Shown: piece by piece, positions 1-6,417 of the stretch
Layout of the letters: every line of letters begins with the position of its first letter
Position numbering within the stretch: position 1 is the stretch's first letter
Assembly: GCA_029975915.1 (NCBI GenBank)
Contig: JARKOC010000103.1
Location: 1 to 6,417, forward strand
Length of the DNA: 6,417 nucleotides
From: Bryobacteraceae bacterium
GTDB lineage: Bacteria > Acidobacteriota > Terriglobia > Bryobacterales > Bryobacteraceae
Direction: 5' to 3'
Translations under genes and position numbers: made by a program
The notes under the pieces: model-generated
Seen by the model: only the letters and a program-made list of their open reading frames with translations
Databases searched by the model: none
What the model was told of the DNA's origin: nothing

Positions 1-186
1 GGAGTGGAGTCGGAGTTCATCGTCCGTACCGGCCATTCCTGCCAGGGGCACCCTTTTACCATCGAGGAGGTGCGGAGGATTCTCATGGAACACCTGGGCG
101 TCCGGGTAGCCGGGCCCGGCCAGGCGGCGCCGACCCGGGAATACGTAACCGTGCCGCCCGCCAGGACAACGGAACGGGCTCCCTAG
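1..186 (+). CDS. 3' end of an unidentified protein (partial at left edge)
   Basis: The frame is open from the first base and ends at TAG 184-186, giving 61 visible residues. A GTG at position 4 could in principle start a 60-residue protein. No upstream sequence is available to show a ribosome binding site, and the open frame to the edge makes the tail of a longer gene more likely. Visible content: a Cys/His-containing stretch (GHSCQGH, about residues 12-18), then a probable amphipathic helix (TIEEVRRILMEHLG), then a Pro/Ala/Thr-rich end that looks unstructured. There is no signal peptide or membrane segment. I do not recognise the family and assign no function. It is co-directional with the channel gene, whose favoured start lies 111 bases downstream. 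Those 111 bases contain a weak CGGC/GCCG hairpin (205-219) but no T-run, so I see no convincing terminator or promoter there. Confidence 0.5.
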   Translation, partial: GVESEFIVRTGHSCQGHPFTIEEVRRILMEHLGVRVAGPGQAAPTREYVTVPPARTTERAP

Positions 187-288
187 TACGTTGATTTTTA
201 TCCGCGGCGTCTGGTGCCGTTCATCCATGCGCAGCGCCGGGTACGAGTCAACGAAAGCGATCCGGATGACACCATAAGCATGCCGCAT

Positions 289-293
289 GAGGA
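289..293 (+). promoter_or_regulatory. Ribosome binding site deciding the channel start
   Basis: GAGGA lies four bases before ATG 298. The spacing is a little short. The alternative starts are less well served: GTG 214 has no purine-rich stretch ahead of it, and ATG 280 has only a GGA about 13 bases upstream. This is why ATG 298 is preferred. Confidence 0.45.
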
Positions 294-297
294 TGCC

Positions 298-1044
298 ATG
301 ACGATCACAGACACCAAAACAACCGGGCTTTTGCACCGCATCCACTGGAAACCCATCCGGTTCGTCCAGCTCCTGATCTTCCTCGTCCTGGTGATGCTTC
401 TGTCGCCCTTCCTGCGCAGCACACCTTTTCTGTCCGCGCTTCTGTCCGTTTTCTTTCTCAACATACTGATGGTCACCCTTTCCTTCGCCGGCTTCGATGT
501 CCGGTGGCGCTGGCTCCTGATCCTGCTGTGGTTTGCGGGAACTCTGTGCCACACGGCGGCGCCGAGGGTCCCCGACATCACCCAGGGAAAGGCGCTGGCA
601 GTAGCATCGGAGATTCTCGGCGCCGTGCTTATCGTCTTCTGCGTCACCATGATCCTCCGCTACGTGCTGACGAGCCGTGAAGTGACCACAGACACCATCT
701 TCGGCGCGGTTGTCGCGTACTTTCTGATCGCCTTCATGTTTTCCTCCCTCTACCAGGTGGTGGCCATCGTCGAGCCGGCCAGCTTCAGCATGCCCACCGG
801 TCCGGACATAACGGAAAAGAACACGCGGAATATCGAGTTCGGTTACTTCAGCTTCGTGACCATCGCCACGCTCGGCTACGGAGACATCGTACCGAGGCTG
901 CCGGCTGCCCGGATTCTCTCCATCCTTGAGGCGGCCACCGGACAGTTTTACATGGCAGTGGTGGTTGCCTGGCTGGTGAGCGCACATGCCGGCGGCAAGA
1001 GAAGCATCGGAGGGGGTGGCGGCAATGAGAAAGGGTTACCTTGA
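298..1044 (+). CDS. Six-helix potassium channel family protein (ion channel, Ion_trans_2 type)
   Basis: Predicted inner-membrane cation channel of 248 residues, probably K+ selective. The signature is TLGYGD at residues 191-196, preceded by a pore-helix-like stretch (FGYFSFVTIA, 181-190), which matches the K+ selectivity filter consensus. Hydrophobic segments fall at about 21-39, 45-66, 70-85, 103-124, 133-156 and 206-229. The last two flank the filter as inner and outer pore helices; four more helices precede them. The fourth helix has no regular Arg/Lys ladder, so a voltage sensor is not supported. There is no cytoplasmic RCK or cyclic-nucleotide domain: the protein ends about 20 residues after the last helix in a Gly-rich tail. 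As one pore domain per chain, it would be expected to work as a tetramer (family knowledge). In-frame upstream starts GTG 214 (276 residues) and ATG 280 (254 residues) remain possible; ATG 298 has the best ribosome binding site. The next gene begins 116 bases downstream on the same strand; a functional link to the pump is not shown. Confidence 0.85.
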   Translation: MTITDTKTTGLLHRIHWKPIRFVQLLIFLVLVMLLSPFLRSTPFLSALLSVFFLNILMVTLSFAGFDVRWRWLLILLWFAGTLCHTAAPRVPDITQGKALAVASEILGAVLIVFCVTMILRYVLTSREVTTDTIFGAVVAYFLIAFMFSSLYQVVAIVEPASFSMPTGPDITEKNTRNIEFGYFSFVTIATLGYGDIVPRLPAARILSILEAATGQFYMAVVVAWLVSAHAGGKRSIGGGGGNEKGLP

Positions 1045-1055
1045 CGCACGATTTC

Positions 1056-1067
1056 GAGCCCGGGCTC
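1056..1067. repeat. Perfect 12-base palindrome in the gap before the efflux operon
   Basis: GAGCCCGGGCTC reads identically on both strands with no central spacer. It lies 11 bases after the channel stop and about 94 bases before the adaptor start. It could be an operator half-site pair for a dimeric repressor or part of an mRNA fold between genes; it could also be chance in GC-rich DNA. No recognisable -35/-10 pair sits around it, so a regulatory role is only inferred. Confidence 0.4.
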
Positions 1068-1070
1068 CAT

Positions 1071-1091
1071 GCCGCGGACTCTTCCGGCGGC
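1071..1091 (+). repeat. GC-rich hairpin in the intergenic gap
   Basis: GCCGC (1071-1075) pairs with GCGGC (1087-1091), and GGA (1076-1078) pairs with TCC (1083-1085). One base (G1086) is bulged and the loop is CTCT. There is no T-run afterwards, so this is not a standard intrinsic terminator for the channel gene. It might attenuate read-through or stabilise mRNA ends. Nothing else recognisable is seen in the rest of the 1045-1160 gap apart from the ribosome binding site at its end. Confidence 0.3.
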
Positions 1092-1147
1092 TTGCACAGG
1101 CGTCCGGCAGCACCCGGAACAGTGTGACTTGAATAGTTACTTCACCT

Positions 1148-1155
1148 GAGGAGGA
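1148..1155 (+). promoter_or_regulatory. Strong ribosome binding site of the efflux adaptor gene
   Basis: GAGGAGGA is nearly a full complement to the 16S rRNA anti-Shine-Dalgarno end and sits five bases before ATG 1161. It fixes that start and suggests efficient translation of the first gene of the pump operon. Confidence 0.8.
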
Positions 1156-1160
1156 TCGTT

Positions 1161-2360
1161 ATGGATTATATCAGAAGCACCAACTTCAATTCGCTGTACC
1201 GCCTTGCATCGGCCATCGTGCTCCCCCTGCTCTTCTGTTCCGTAACCGGCTGCGGAAAAAAGAAAGCCGAGGCCCCACCCTCTCCGGCGGTGGAAGTCGT
1301 GGATGTCGTCCAGAAGGATGTCCCGGTCTACATGGAGTGGGTCGCCTCCACGGACGGTTCCGTCAACGCGAATATCAGACCCCAGGTAAATGGCTATCTG
1401 ATCAGCCAGAACTACAAGGAAGGTGATGTGGTCAAAAAAGGCCAGCTCCTTTTCCGGATAGATCCGCGGGTTTTCCAGTCGGACCTTGACCAGGCAAATG
1501 GACAGCTGGCCCAGCAGGTGGCGCGCTGGACCACGGCCAAGGCCAATCTCAAGCGCATCAAGCCACTGGCGGCCCAGAATGCCGTCAGCCAGAAGGATCT
1601 GGACGACGCAACCGGCATGGAACAGTCCACTCACGCATCGGTGATCGCGGCCAGGGCGGCGGTGGAAAAGGCCCGGCTCGACCTGGAATTCACCAGGGTA
1701 ACCTCACTCATCACCGGTGTGGCGGGCATCGCCAAGGCCCAGATTGGCGACCTGGTCGGGCCGGGGCACGGGGGTGAGCTGACCACGGTATCCACGGTGG
1801 ATCCCATCAGGGTGTATGTACCGATAAGCGAGCAGCAGTACCTCAGGAGTACCGGCAATGCGGATACGTTCTCGCTGGAGCTGATTCTCTCCGACGGCAG
1901 CACCTTTCCCCACAAGGGGAAATTATCCTTTGCCGACCGCCAGATTGATCCCAAGACCGGAACCATCAAGGTGGCCACCCTGTTTCCCAATCCCGGGAAC
2001 CGGCTGCGGCCGGGACAATTCGCCAAGGTAAAGGCCATGATTGGTACCGAGCGCAACGCGCTGCTGGTCCCCCAGCGGGCAGTAGCGGAAATGCAGGGAA
2101 AGCTCCTGGTGGCCGTGGTCGGCCGCGACAACAAGGTCGCCATCCGGCCGGTGGAAACGGGGCAGCGCTTCGGTTCCCTGCAGGTGGTGAGCAAGGGGCT
2201 GCAGCCCGGGGAGAAAGTTGTCGCGGAAGGTATCCAGAAGGTTAAGGACGGCATGACCGTTGCCCCCAAACCTTTCTCTCCCCTGAACAAGGCCGAAGGA
2301 GATACGCCAGGCAAAGCATCGGCCGGACAGCCGGCACCGGCGCCGGCCGGGAAGAGGTAG
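1161..2360 (+). CDS. RND efflux periplasmic adaptor subunit (AcrA/MexA-type membrane fusion lipoprotein)
   Basis: 399-residue adaptor that would join the inner-membrane permease to the outer-membrane duct. The N-terminus is a lipoprotein signal: a basic start, a hydrophobic core at about 16-27, then lipobox VTGC with Cys31 as the lipidated residue. The mature start (CGKKKAEAPP) resembles that of MexA. The first lipoyl half is at about 73-102 (RPQVNGYL, EGDVVKKGQLLFRIDP), followed by an alpha-hairpin rich in Ala/Gln/Lys at about 103-178 (including AVSQKDLDDA at 141-150). The second lipoyl half starts near 179 (RVTSLITGVAGIAKAQIGDLVGP, 179-201), and the beta-barrel spans about 205-295 (DPIRVYVPISEQQYL; FPNPGNRLRPGQFAKV). 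The membrane-proximal domain is about 298-370 (LLVPQRAV; VVSKGLQPGEKVVAEGIQ). The last 30 residues are a Pro/Ala/Gly-rich, probably disordered tail. Length and domain order are normal for the family. The permease gene follows after six bases, so the two are surely one operon. Confidence 0.95.
   Translation: MDYIRSTNFNSLYRLASAIVLPLLFCSVTGCGKKKAEAPPSPAVEVVDVVQKDVPVYMEWVASTDGSVNANIRPQVNGYLISQNYKEGDVVKKGQLLFRIDPRVFQSDLDQANGQLAQQVARWTTAKANLKRIKPLAAQNAVSQKDLDDATGMEQSTHASVIAARAAVEKARLDLEFTRVTSLITGVAGIAKAQIGDLVGPGHGGELTTVSTVDPIRVYVPISEQQYLRSTGNADTFSLELILSDGSTFPHKGKLSFADRQIDPKTGTIKVATLFPNPGNRLRPGQFAKVKAMIGTERNALLVPQRAVAEMQGKLLVAVVGRDNKVAIRPVETGQRFGSLQVVSKGLQPGEKVVAEGIQKVKDGMTVAPKPFSPLNKAEGDTPGKASAGQPAPAPAGKR
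2352..2357 (+). promoter_or_regulatory. Ribosome binding site of the permease gene, inside the end of the adaptor gene
   Basis: AAGAGG lies nine bases before ATG 2367 and overlaps the last codons of the adaptor gene, whose TAG is at 2358-2360. It is only a moderate match, so translation of the permease probably depends partly on ribosomes finishing the adaptor. Confidence 0.55.
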
Positions 2361-2366
2361 GCCGCC

Positions 2367-5300
2367 ATGTCAAAATTCTTCATTAATCGTCCCATCGTAG
2401 CCATGGTGATCTCGATCCTCATGGTCATTGGCGGCCTGGTCGCCATGTCGCGGCTTCCGGTTGCCCAGTTCCCCAACATCGTGCCCCCGGCGATCCAGGT
2501 AAACGCCACCTACACCGGCGCCGACGCCCTCACCCTGGAGCAGTCGGTGGCCACTCCCATCGAACAGCAGATGTCCGGCGTGGACAACCTGGACTACATG
2601 TACTCCATCAACGCCAACAACGGCATGATGACCCTCTATAACTACTTCGACCTGAAGACCGATGCCAGCACCGACCAGCTGCTGGCCCAGATGCGGGAGG
2701 GGCAGGCCGAGTCGCAGCTGCCGTCCGATGTGCGCAACTTCGGGGTCACGGTGGCGAAATCCACCTCGTCGCCCCTGATCATGTTCGCTCTCTTCTCCCC
2801 CAAAGGGACCTACGATAATATCTTCCTGGCCAACTACGCGTACATCAACATCAATGAACAGATGACCCGCATCAAGGGGATTGCCAGCGTCACGGTGTTC
2901 GGCGCGGGCCAGTACGCCATGCGCATCTGGTTCAAGCCGGACCAGCTCGCTTCGCTGAACATCACCATTCCCGAGATCATGAACGCCGTCAACGCCCAGA
3001 ACACCGTGAACCCGGCGGGTCAGGTGGGAGGGCCGCCGGTCCCCAAGGGGCAGGAGTTCACCTACACCGTGCGCGCCCAGGGCCGCCTGCAGACCGAGCA
3101 GGAGTTCGGCAATATCGTGCTCCGCGCCGACCCGGACGGCTCCATCGTTCGGGTGAAGGACGTGGCCCGCATCGAACTGGGCGCCCAGAACTACAACGTC
3201 GAAGGACGGCTGAACGGCAAGCCGTGCGCCCTCGTCGCCCTCTACCAGATGCCGGGTACCAACGCCCTTGATGCAGCCAGCGGCGCCAAGAAGCTGATGG
3301 AGGAGCTGAAGCAAAGGTTTCCGCCTGACCTGGACTATGCGGTGTCCCTGGACACCACGCTCGCGGTCACCGAAGGGATGAAAGAGATCCAGCAGACCTT
3401 CTTCGAGGCGCTGTTCCTGGTCGTGCTCGTGGTCTTCATCTTCCTGCAGGGGTGGCGGGCCACCCTGATCCCGCTGCTGGCGGTTCCGGTGTCGCTGATC
3501 GGGACATTCATCGTCTTCCCGATGCTGGGCTTCTCCATCAACACCCTCTCCCTGTTCGGCCTGGTGCTCGCCATCGGCCTGGTCGTGGACGATGCAATCG
3601 TCGTTGTCGAGGCGGTGGAGCACCATATCGAGAAGGGCATGTCTCCCAAAGACGCGGCCCTGAAGGCCATGGAAGAGGTTTCAGGGCCTGTCATCGCCAT
3701 TGCCATCATCCTGTCGGCCGTGTTCGTCCCGACCGCCTTCATACCGGGGATAACCGGCCAACTCTACCAGCAGTTCGCCGTGACCATCGCCATATCGGTA
3801 ATTTTCTCGGCCTTCAACGCCCTGTCCCTGTCCCCGGCCCTGTGCGCGCTGCTGCTGAAACCCAAGGTCAGAGGGTCCGGCCCGCTGCAGAAGTTTTACG
3901 ACTGGTTCAACCGGGTCTTCGGCAGGGCCACCGACGGGTACATCAGCGGCTGCGGCATGGCAATCCGGAAGAGCCTGATCAGCCTCGTCCTCCTTGCCGG
4001 AATCGCGGTCCTGGCAGGAATCTCCGGCAACAGCATCCCCACCGGCTTCCTCCCCGATGAGGACCAGGGGTTCATCTTTGCCGGCATCCAGCTCCCCGAT
4101 GCCGCCTCTCTCCAGCGGACCGGGGAGGTTGCCCGCCAGGCCGAGGATATCATCACCAAAACTCCCGGGGTGAAATACTGCTCCTCGGTCATCGGCTACA
4201 ACATGCTCAGCCAGGTGCAGAATACCTACAGCGCCTTCTTCTTCATCACCCTGGAGGAGTGGGCCAAGCGGAAAAAGCCGGAAGAAAAGTACGAGGCCAT
4301 CAAGGCGTCGATCTCGAAGCAGATGGCCGGTATTCCCGGCGCCATGGGTTTCGCCTTCCCACCTCCGGCAATCATGGGGGTCGGCACCGCGGGTGGGGTC
4401 ACTTTCATCCTCCAGGACCGGGCCGGAAAAGACATCCCGTTTCTTGCCGCGAACACGCAGAAGTTCCTCGAAGCGGCCAGGAAACGCCCGGAACTGGGGC
4501 GGGTCACCACTACCTTCCTCCCCACCGTGCCCCAACTCTTTGTGGATGTTGACCGGGACAAGGTGCTCAAGCAGGGAGTCAACATCTCGGATGTCTACAA
4601 GGTCATGCAAAGCTTCATGGGGAGCGGTTTCATAAACTACTTCAACCGATTCGGCCGCCAATGGCAGGTATTCCTGCAGGCAGAGGGGGATTACCGGACC
4701 AATATCGAAAATATCGGCCAGTTCTACGTGCGCAACAACGAGGGACAGACCGTGCCGCTGTCGACACTCACCTCGGTGCGGAAGGTGGTCGGGCCCGAGT
4801 TCACCCTGCGCTTCAATCTTTTTCGTTCGGCCCAGATCAATGCCACGGCCGCGCCCGGCTTCAGCTCGGCCCAGGCCATGAAAGCGCTGGAGGAGGTGTT
4901 CGCCCAGACCATGCCCAGTGAGATGGGGTACGACTACAGCGGCATGTCGTTCCAGGAGAAAAAGGCCATGGAGGGGGTATCGCCGGTCGCGATCTTCGCC
5001 TTCTCGTTCCTCTGCGTCTTTCTTATCCTGGCGGCCCAGTACGAGAGCTGGTCGCTGCCGTTCTCGGTCCTGCTCGGCACGCCCGTCGCGGTGGCCGGGG
5101 CCTTCGCCGGCCTGCTGTTCCGGAGCTTCGAAAACAACATCTACGCCCAGATAGGCCTGGTCATGCTCATCGGACTGGCAGCCAAGAACGCCATCCTGAT
5201 AGTCGAGTTCGCCAAGATGGAGTACGACAAGGGAGAGTCGATCATGGATGCGGCCCTCAAGGGGGCGCGACTGCGGCTCCGGCCGATCCTCATGACCTCG

Positions 5301-5570
5301 TTCGCCTTCATCCTCGGCTGCGTGCCGCTGGCCATCGCCAGCGGGGCCGGGGCCATCTCCCGCCAGGTCATGGGAACCACGGTCATCTTCGGCATGACAG
5401 CCGCTTCCTTCATCGCCATCTTTCTGATCCCGGTGACCTTCTACGTGGTGGAGAAGCTCGGGCATAGAGGTAGTAAAGGCTCGCATTCTCCACCCGGCGG
5501 GCATGGCGCGGACAGCGATTCGACACCGGCTTCAACCGCCCCCGGAAAGGAGGGAGAGCCCCATGCGTGA
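2367..5570 (+). CDS. RND multidrug efflux permease, hydrophobe/amphiphile exporter-1 family (AcrB/MexB type)
   Basis: 1067-residue inner-membrane proton/drug antiporter expected to act as a trimer. The N-terminus ([17 protein letters not shown]) and first helix are classic. The large periplasmic loops are about 29-340 and 558-870. Helices 2-6 lie between about 345 and 497, helix 7 near 538-555, and helices 8-12 between about 872 and 1028. Proton-relay residues are present: Asp408 and Asp409 in helix 4 ([12 protein letters not shown]), Lys940 in helix 10 ([15 protein letters not shown]) and an Arg near 970 ([11 protein letters not shown]). These correspond to AcrB D407, D408, K940 and R971. 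Phe178 ([14 protein letters not shown]) is kept in the porter domain. The usual Phe136 position is Pro, and the switch-loop region around 611-618 (YNMLSQVQ) lacks the glycines and Phe pair of AcrB. The asymmetric double-Asp helix and the RxxxR-free metal region fit the drug (HAE1) class rather than heavy-metal pumps. Residues 1031-1067 form a polar Gly/Ser/Pro tail. The stop overlaps the next gene by eight bases. The substrate cannot be read from sequence. Confidence 0.96.
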   Translation: MSKFFINRPIVAMVISILMVIGGLVAMSRLPVAQFPNIVPPAIQVNATYTGADALTLEQSVATPIEQQMSGVDNLDYMYSINANNGMMTLYNYFDLKTDASTDQLLAQMREGQAESQLPSDVRNFGVTVAKSTSSPLIMFALFSPKGTYDNIFLANYAYININEQMTRIKGIASVTVFGAGQYAMRIWFKPDQLASLNITIPEIMNAVNAQNTVNPAGQVGGPPVPKGQEFTYTVRAQGRLQTEQEFGNIVLRADPDGSIVRVKDVARIELGAQNYNVEGRLNGKPCALVALYQMPGTNALDAASGAKKLMEELKQRFPPDLDYAVSLDTTLAVTEGMKEIQQTFFEALFLVVLVVFIFLQGWRATLIPLLAVPVSLIGTFIVFPMLGFSINTLSLFGLVLAIGLVVDDAIVVVEAVEHHIEKGMSPKDAALKAMEEVSGPVIAIAIILSAVFVPTAFIPGITGQLYQQFAVTIAISVIFSAFNALSLSPALCALLLKPKVRGSGPLQKFYDWFNRVFGRATDGYISGCGMAIRKSLISLVLLAGIAVLAGISGNSIPTGFLPDEDQGFIFAGIQLPDAASLQRTGEVARQAEDIITKTPGVKYCSSVIGYNMLSQVQNTYSAFFFITLEEWAKRKKPEEKYEAIKASISKQMAGIPGAMGFAFPPPAIMGVGTAGGVTFILQDRAGKDIPFLAANTQKFLEAARKRPELGRVTTTFLPTVPQLFVDVDRDKVLKQGVNISDVYKVMQSFMGSGFINYFNRFGRQWQVFLQAEGDYRTNIENIGQFYVRNNEGQTVPLSTLTSVRKVVGPEFTLRFNLFRSAQINATAAPGFSSAQAMKALEEVFAQTMPSEMGYDYSGMSFQEKKAMEGVSPVAIFAFSFLCVFLILAAQYESWSLPFSVLLGTPVAVAGAFAGLLFRSFENNIYAQIGLVMLIGLAAKNAILIVEFAKMEYDKGESIMDAALKGARLRLRPILMTSFAFILGCVPLAIASGAGAISRQVMGTTVIFGMTAASFIAIFLIPVTFYVVEKLGHRGSKGSHSPPGGHGADSDSTPASTAPGKEGEPHA
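5547..5553 (+). promoter_or_regulatory. Strong ribosome binding site of the outer-membrane factor gene, within the permease tail
   Basis: AAGGAGG ends nine bases before ATG 5563 and lies in the codons for the permease's polar C-terminal tail. It supports ATG 5563, which overlaps the permease stop (TGA 5568-5570) by eight bases. Confidence 0.75.
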
Positions 5571-6417
5571 ACTTATCATTATCTCAGCGCTCGTACTCTT
5601 CGTCCAGGGATGCATGATCGGTCCCGACTATCGGCGCCCCACCGTCGATGCCCCCCAGGATTGGCGTTTGCAGGAGCAGGAGGCACGGAACCTGGCGGAT
5701 ACCCAATGGTGGGAACAGTTTAACGACCCTGTCCTCAATGACCTCATCCGGATCGGGCTGGCGGAAAACAAGGACGTTAAAATTGCCGCGGCGAGAATCG
5801 AGCAGTTCGCCGGGCAATACATCACGACCCGGGCCGCACTCTTCCCGCAGATCGGCGCCGGTGCAAGCTTCGGCAGGGAACGTGCCAGTGAAAGGGGGGC
5901 TGCCCCCCTGTCCCCGTCCGTCGAGAACCCTGCCGACTCCTACCTGGTCCAGTTTACGGCGAGCTGGGAGATCGACCTGTGGGGCAAACTGCGCCGTGCC
6001 AAGGAGTCGGCCCGCGCCGATATCCTGAGTTCAGAGGAAGCCAGGAGAGGGGTAATTCTCTCTCTTGTCTCCTCCATCGCCACGGGTTACATCAATCTCC
6101 GCGACCTGGATCGACAGCTGGAAATCGCACAGGCGACCGTCATGAGCCGCGAAGAGTCCTATACCATCTTCAAGCTCCGCTTCACCGGCGGTATCGTCTC
6201 AGAGCTGGAGCTGAGCCAGGTCAAGTCGCAGTACGAAGAAGCCCTTGCCACGATACCGGTCCTGCGGAAGTCCATAGCCCAGCAGGAAAATGCGTTGAGT
6301 GTCCTCCTCGGCCGCAACCCCGGGCCCATCCCCCGAGGCAGGACCATCGAGGAACTCGCTCTTCCCCTGGTCCCGGCCGGGCTTCCGTCCGACCTCATCG
6401 AACGGCGGCCGGACATC
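5563..6417 (+). CDS. Outer-membrane factor lipoprotein of the RND pump (OprM/NodT/TolC-like), cut by window end
   Basis: The frame runs from ATG 5563 without a stop to the last base, giving 285 residues of a family usually about 450-500 long, so the C-terminal part is missing only because the window ends. The product should be the trimeric exit duct (beta-barrel in the outer membrane plus a periplasmic alpha-barrel) for the two upstream proteins. Evidence: a short hydrophobic signal ending VQGC with Cys17 as the likely lipid site, followed by MIGPDYRRP, the standard mature start of NodT-family factors. Then come [14 protein letters not shown] (49-62), [12 protein letters not shown] (69-80), [16 protein letters not shown] (134-149), and two long coiled-coil helical stretches at about 142-205 and 212-250 forming the first outer-membrane-efflux repeat. 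[12 protein letters not shown] (274-285) is the conserved junction into the second repeat. Odd points: Gln at lipobox position -2, and a GC palindrome encoding GAAPL near residues 112-116. The overlap with the permease gene supports one operon. Confidence 0.95.
   Translation, partial: MRELIIISALVLFVQGCMIGPDYRRPTVDAPQDWRLQEQEARNLADTQWWEQFNDPVLNDLIRIGLAENKDVKIAAARIEQFAGQYITTRAALFPQIGAGASFGRERASERGAAPLSPSVENPADSYLVQFTASWEIDLWGKLRRAKESARADILSSEEARRGVILSLVSSIATGYINLRDLDRQLEIAQATVMSREESYTIFKLRFTGGIVSELELSQVKSQYEEALATIPVLRKSIAQQENALSVLLGRNPGPIPRGRTIEELALPLVPAGLPSDLIERRPDI
5893..5909. repeat. Near-perfect G6/C6 palindrome inside the outer-membrane factor gene
   Basis: AGGGGGGCTGCCCCCCT is an inverted repeat with 8-base arms around a single central T, including runs of six G and six C. 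In RNA it could form a seven-pair stem with a CUG loop. It falls in codons for a low-complexity loop (ERGAAPLSP, about residues 110-118) just before the conserved SWEIDLWGK motif, a place where the family varies in length. The reading frame is intact through it. Confidence 0.6.

Noticed and set aside
205..219. CGGC/GCCG hairpin after the left-edge gene as a terminator
   Set aside because: The stem has only four strong pairs and no T-run follows.
1092..1137. Promoter with TTGCAC (1092-1097) as -35 and the AT-rich patch near 1129-1137 as -10
   Set aside because: The -35-like hexamer is fair, but nothing resembling TATAAT sits 16-18 bases downstream; the AT-rich patch is about 31 or more bases away. 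No GG-N10-GC sigma-54 pattern fits either.
1124..1145. GTGA...TCAC dyad as a CRP/FNR-type site
   Set aside because: The half-sites are separated by 14 bases instead of 6, and the inner bases do not pair consistently.
2330..2347. Repeated GCCGGC blocks at the end of the adaptor gene
   Set aside because: They are explained by the Pro/Ala/Gly-rich tail in GC-rich codons. They are too short and too simple to call a repeat element.
1631..2509. 292-codon open frame on the - strand spanning the adaptor/permease junction
   Set aside because: It is antisense to two certain genes, has no family resemblance, and its Ser/Thr/Met-rich composition is typical of a shadow frame.
2370..3626. Long open frame (418 codons) on the - strand inside the permease gene
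   Set aside because: It lies opposite strongly conserved RND coding sequence. Its translation is His/Asp/Gly/Gln-rich low complexity, as expected from the reverse complement of GC-rich codons.
3681..5504. 607-codon open frame on the - strand inside the permease gene
   Set aside because: It is the same antisense artefact of GC-rich coding DNA. It is rich in Glu/Asp/Gly/His/Arg with no recognisable motif, and the + strand gene is certain.
5648..6028. 126-codon + strand frame inside the outer-membrane factor gene
   Set aside because: It is out of frame with the clear OprM/NodT reading frame 5563-6417 and has an Arg/Ser/Pro-rich, shadow-like composition.
1..6417. CRISPR array, tRNA, rRNA, insertion sequence or phage genes
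   Set aside because: I saw no direct-repeat/spacer pattern, no tRNA-like cloverleaf sequence and no transposase or integrase motifs. Nearly all of the window is explained by + strand coding sequence.

Overview
The window is ordinary-looking chromosomal DNA of a Gram-negative bacterium. It is GC-rich, every gene I can support is on the + strand, and the genes encode a tripartite envelope-spanning pump. The protein style (adaptor, permease and outer-membrane factor wording) reminds me of Geobacter-type Desulfuromonadia. That placement is an impression from the sequence, not a demonstrated match.

Layout: bases 1-186 hold the 3' end of an unidentified reading frame that enters from the left. After a short gap comes a six-helix potassium-channel-like protein (298-1044) with a clear TLGYGD selectivity filter. 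A 116-base gap (1045-1160) holds a perfect 12-base palindrome, a GC-rich hairpin and a strong ribosome binding site. It is followed by a compact three-gene RND efflux operon: a lipoprotein periplasmic adaptor (1161-2360), a 1067-residue AcrB/MexB-type inner-membrane permease (2367-5570), and an OprM/NodT-type outer-membrane factor (5563 to the window end, cut at codon 285).

The three pump genes are separated by 6 bases and then overlap by 8 bases, so co-transcription and translational coupling are very likely. Together they should form a proton-driven drug/solvent/metabolite exporter: the permease takes substrate from the periplasm or inner membrane, the adaptor bridges, and the outer-membrane factor provides the exit duct. 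No regulator gene (TetR, MarR or two-component) lies in the window, so control of the operon cannot be read here beyond a candidate operator-like palindrome.

I found no evidence for a previously undescribed system. The points most worth a second look are small: a near-perfect G6/C6 palindrome inside the outer-membrane factor gene, the palindrome upstream of the operon, a divergent switch-loop/Phe cluster in the permease, and the unidentified left-edge fragment.
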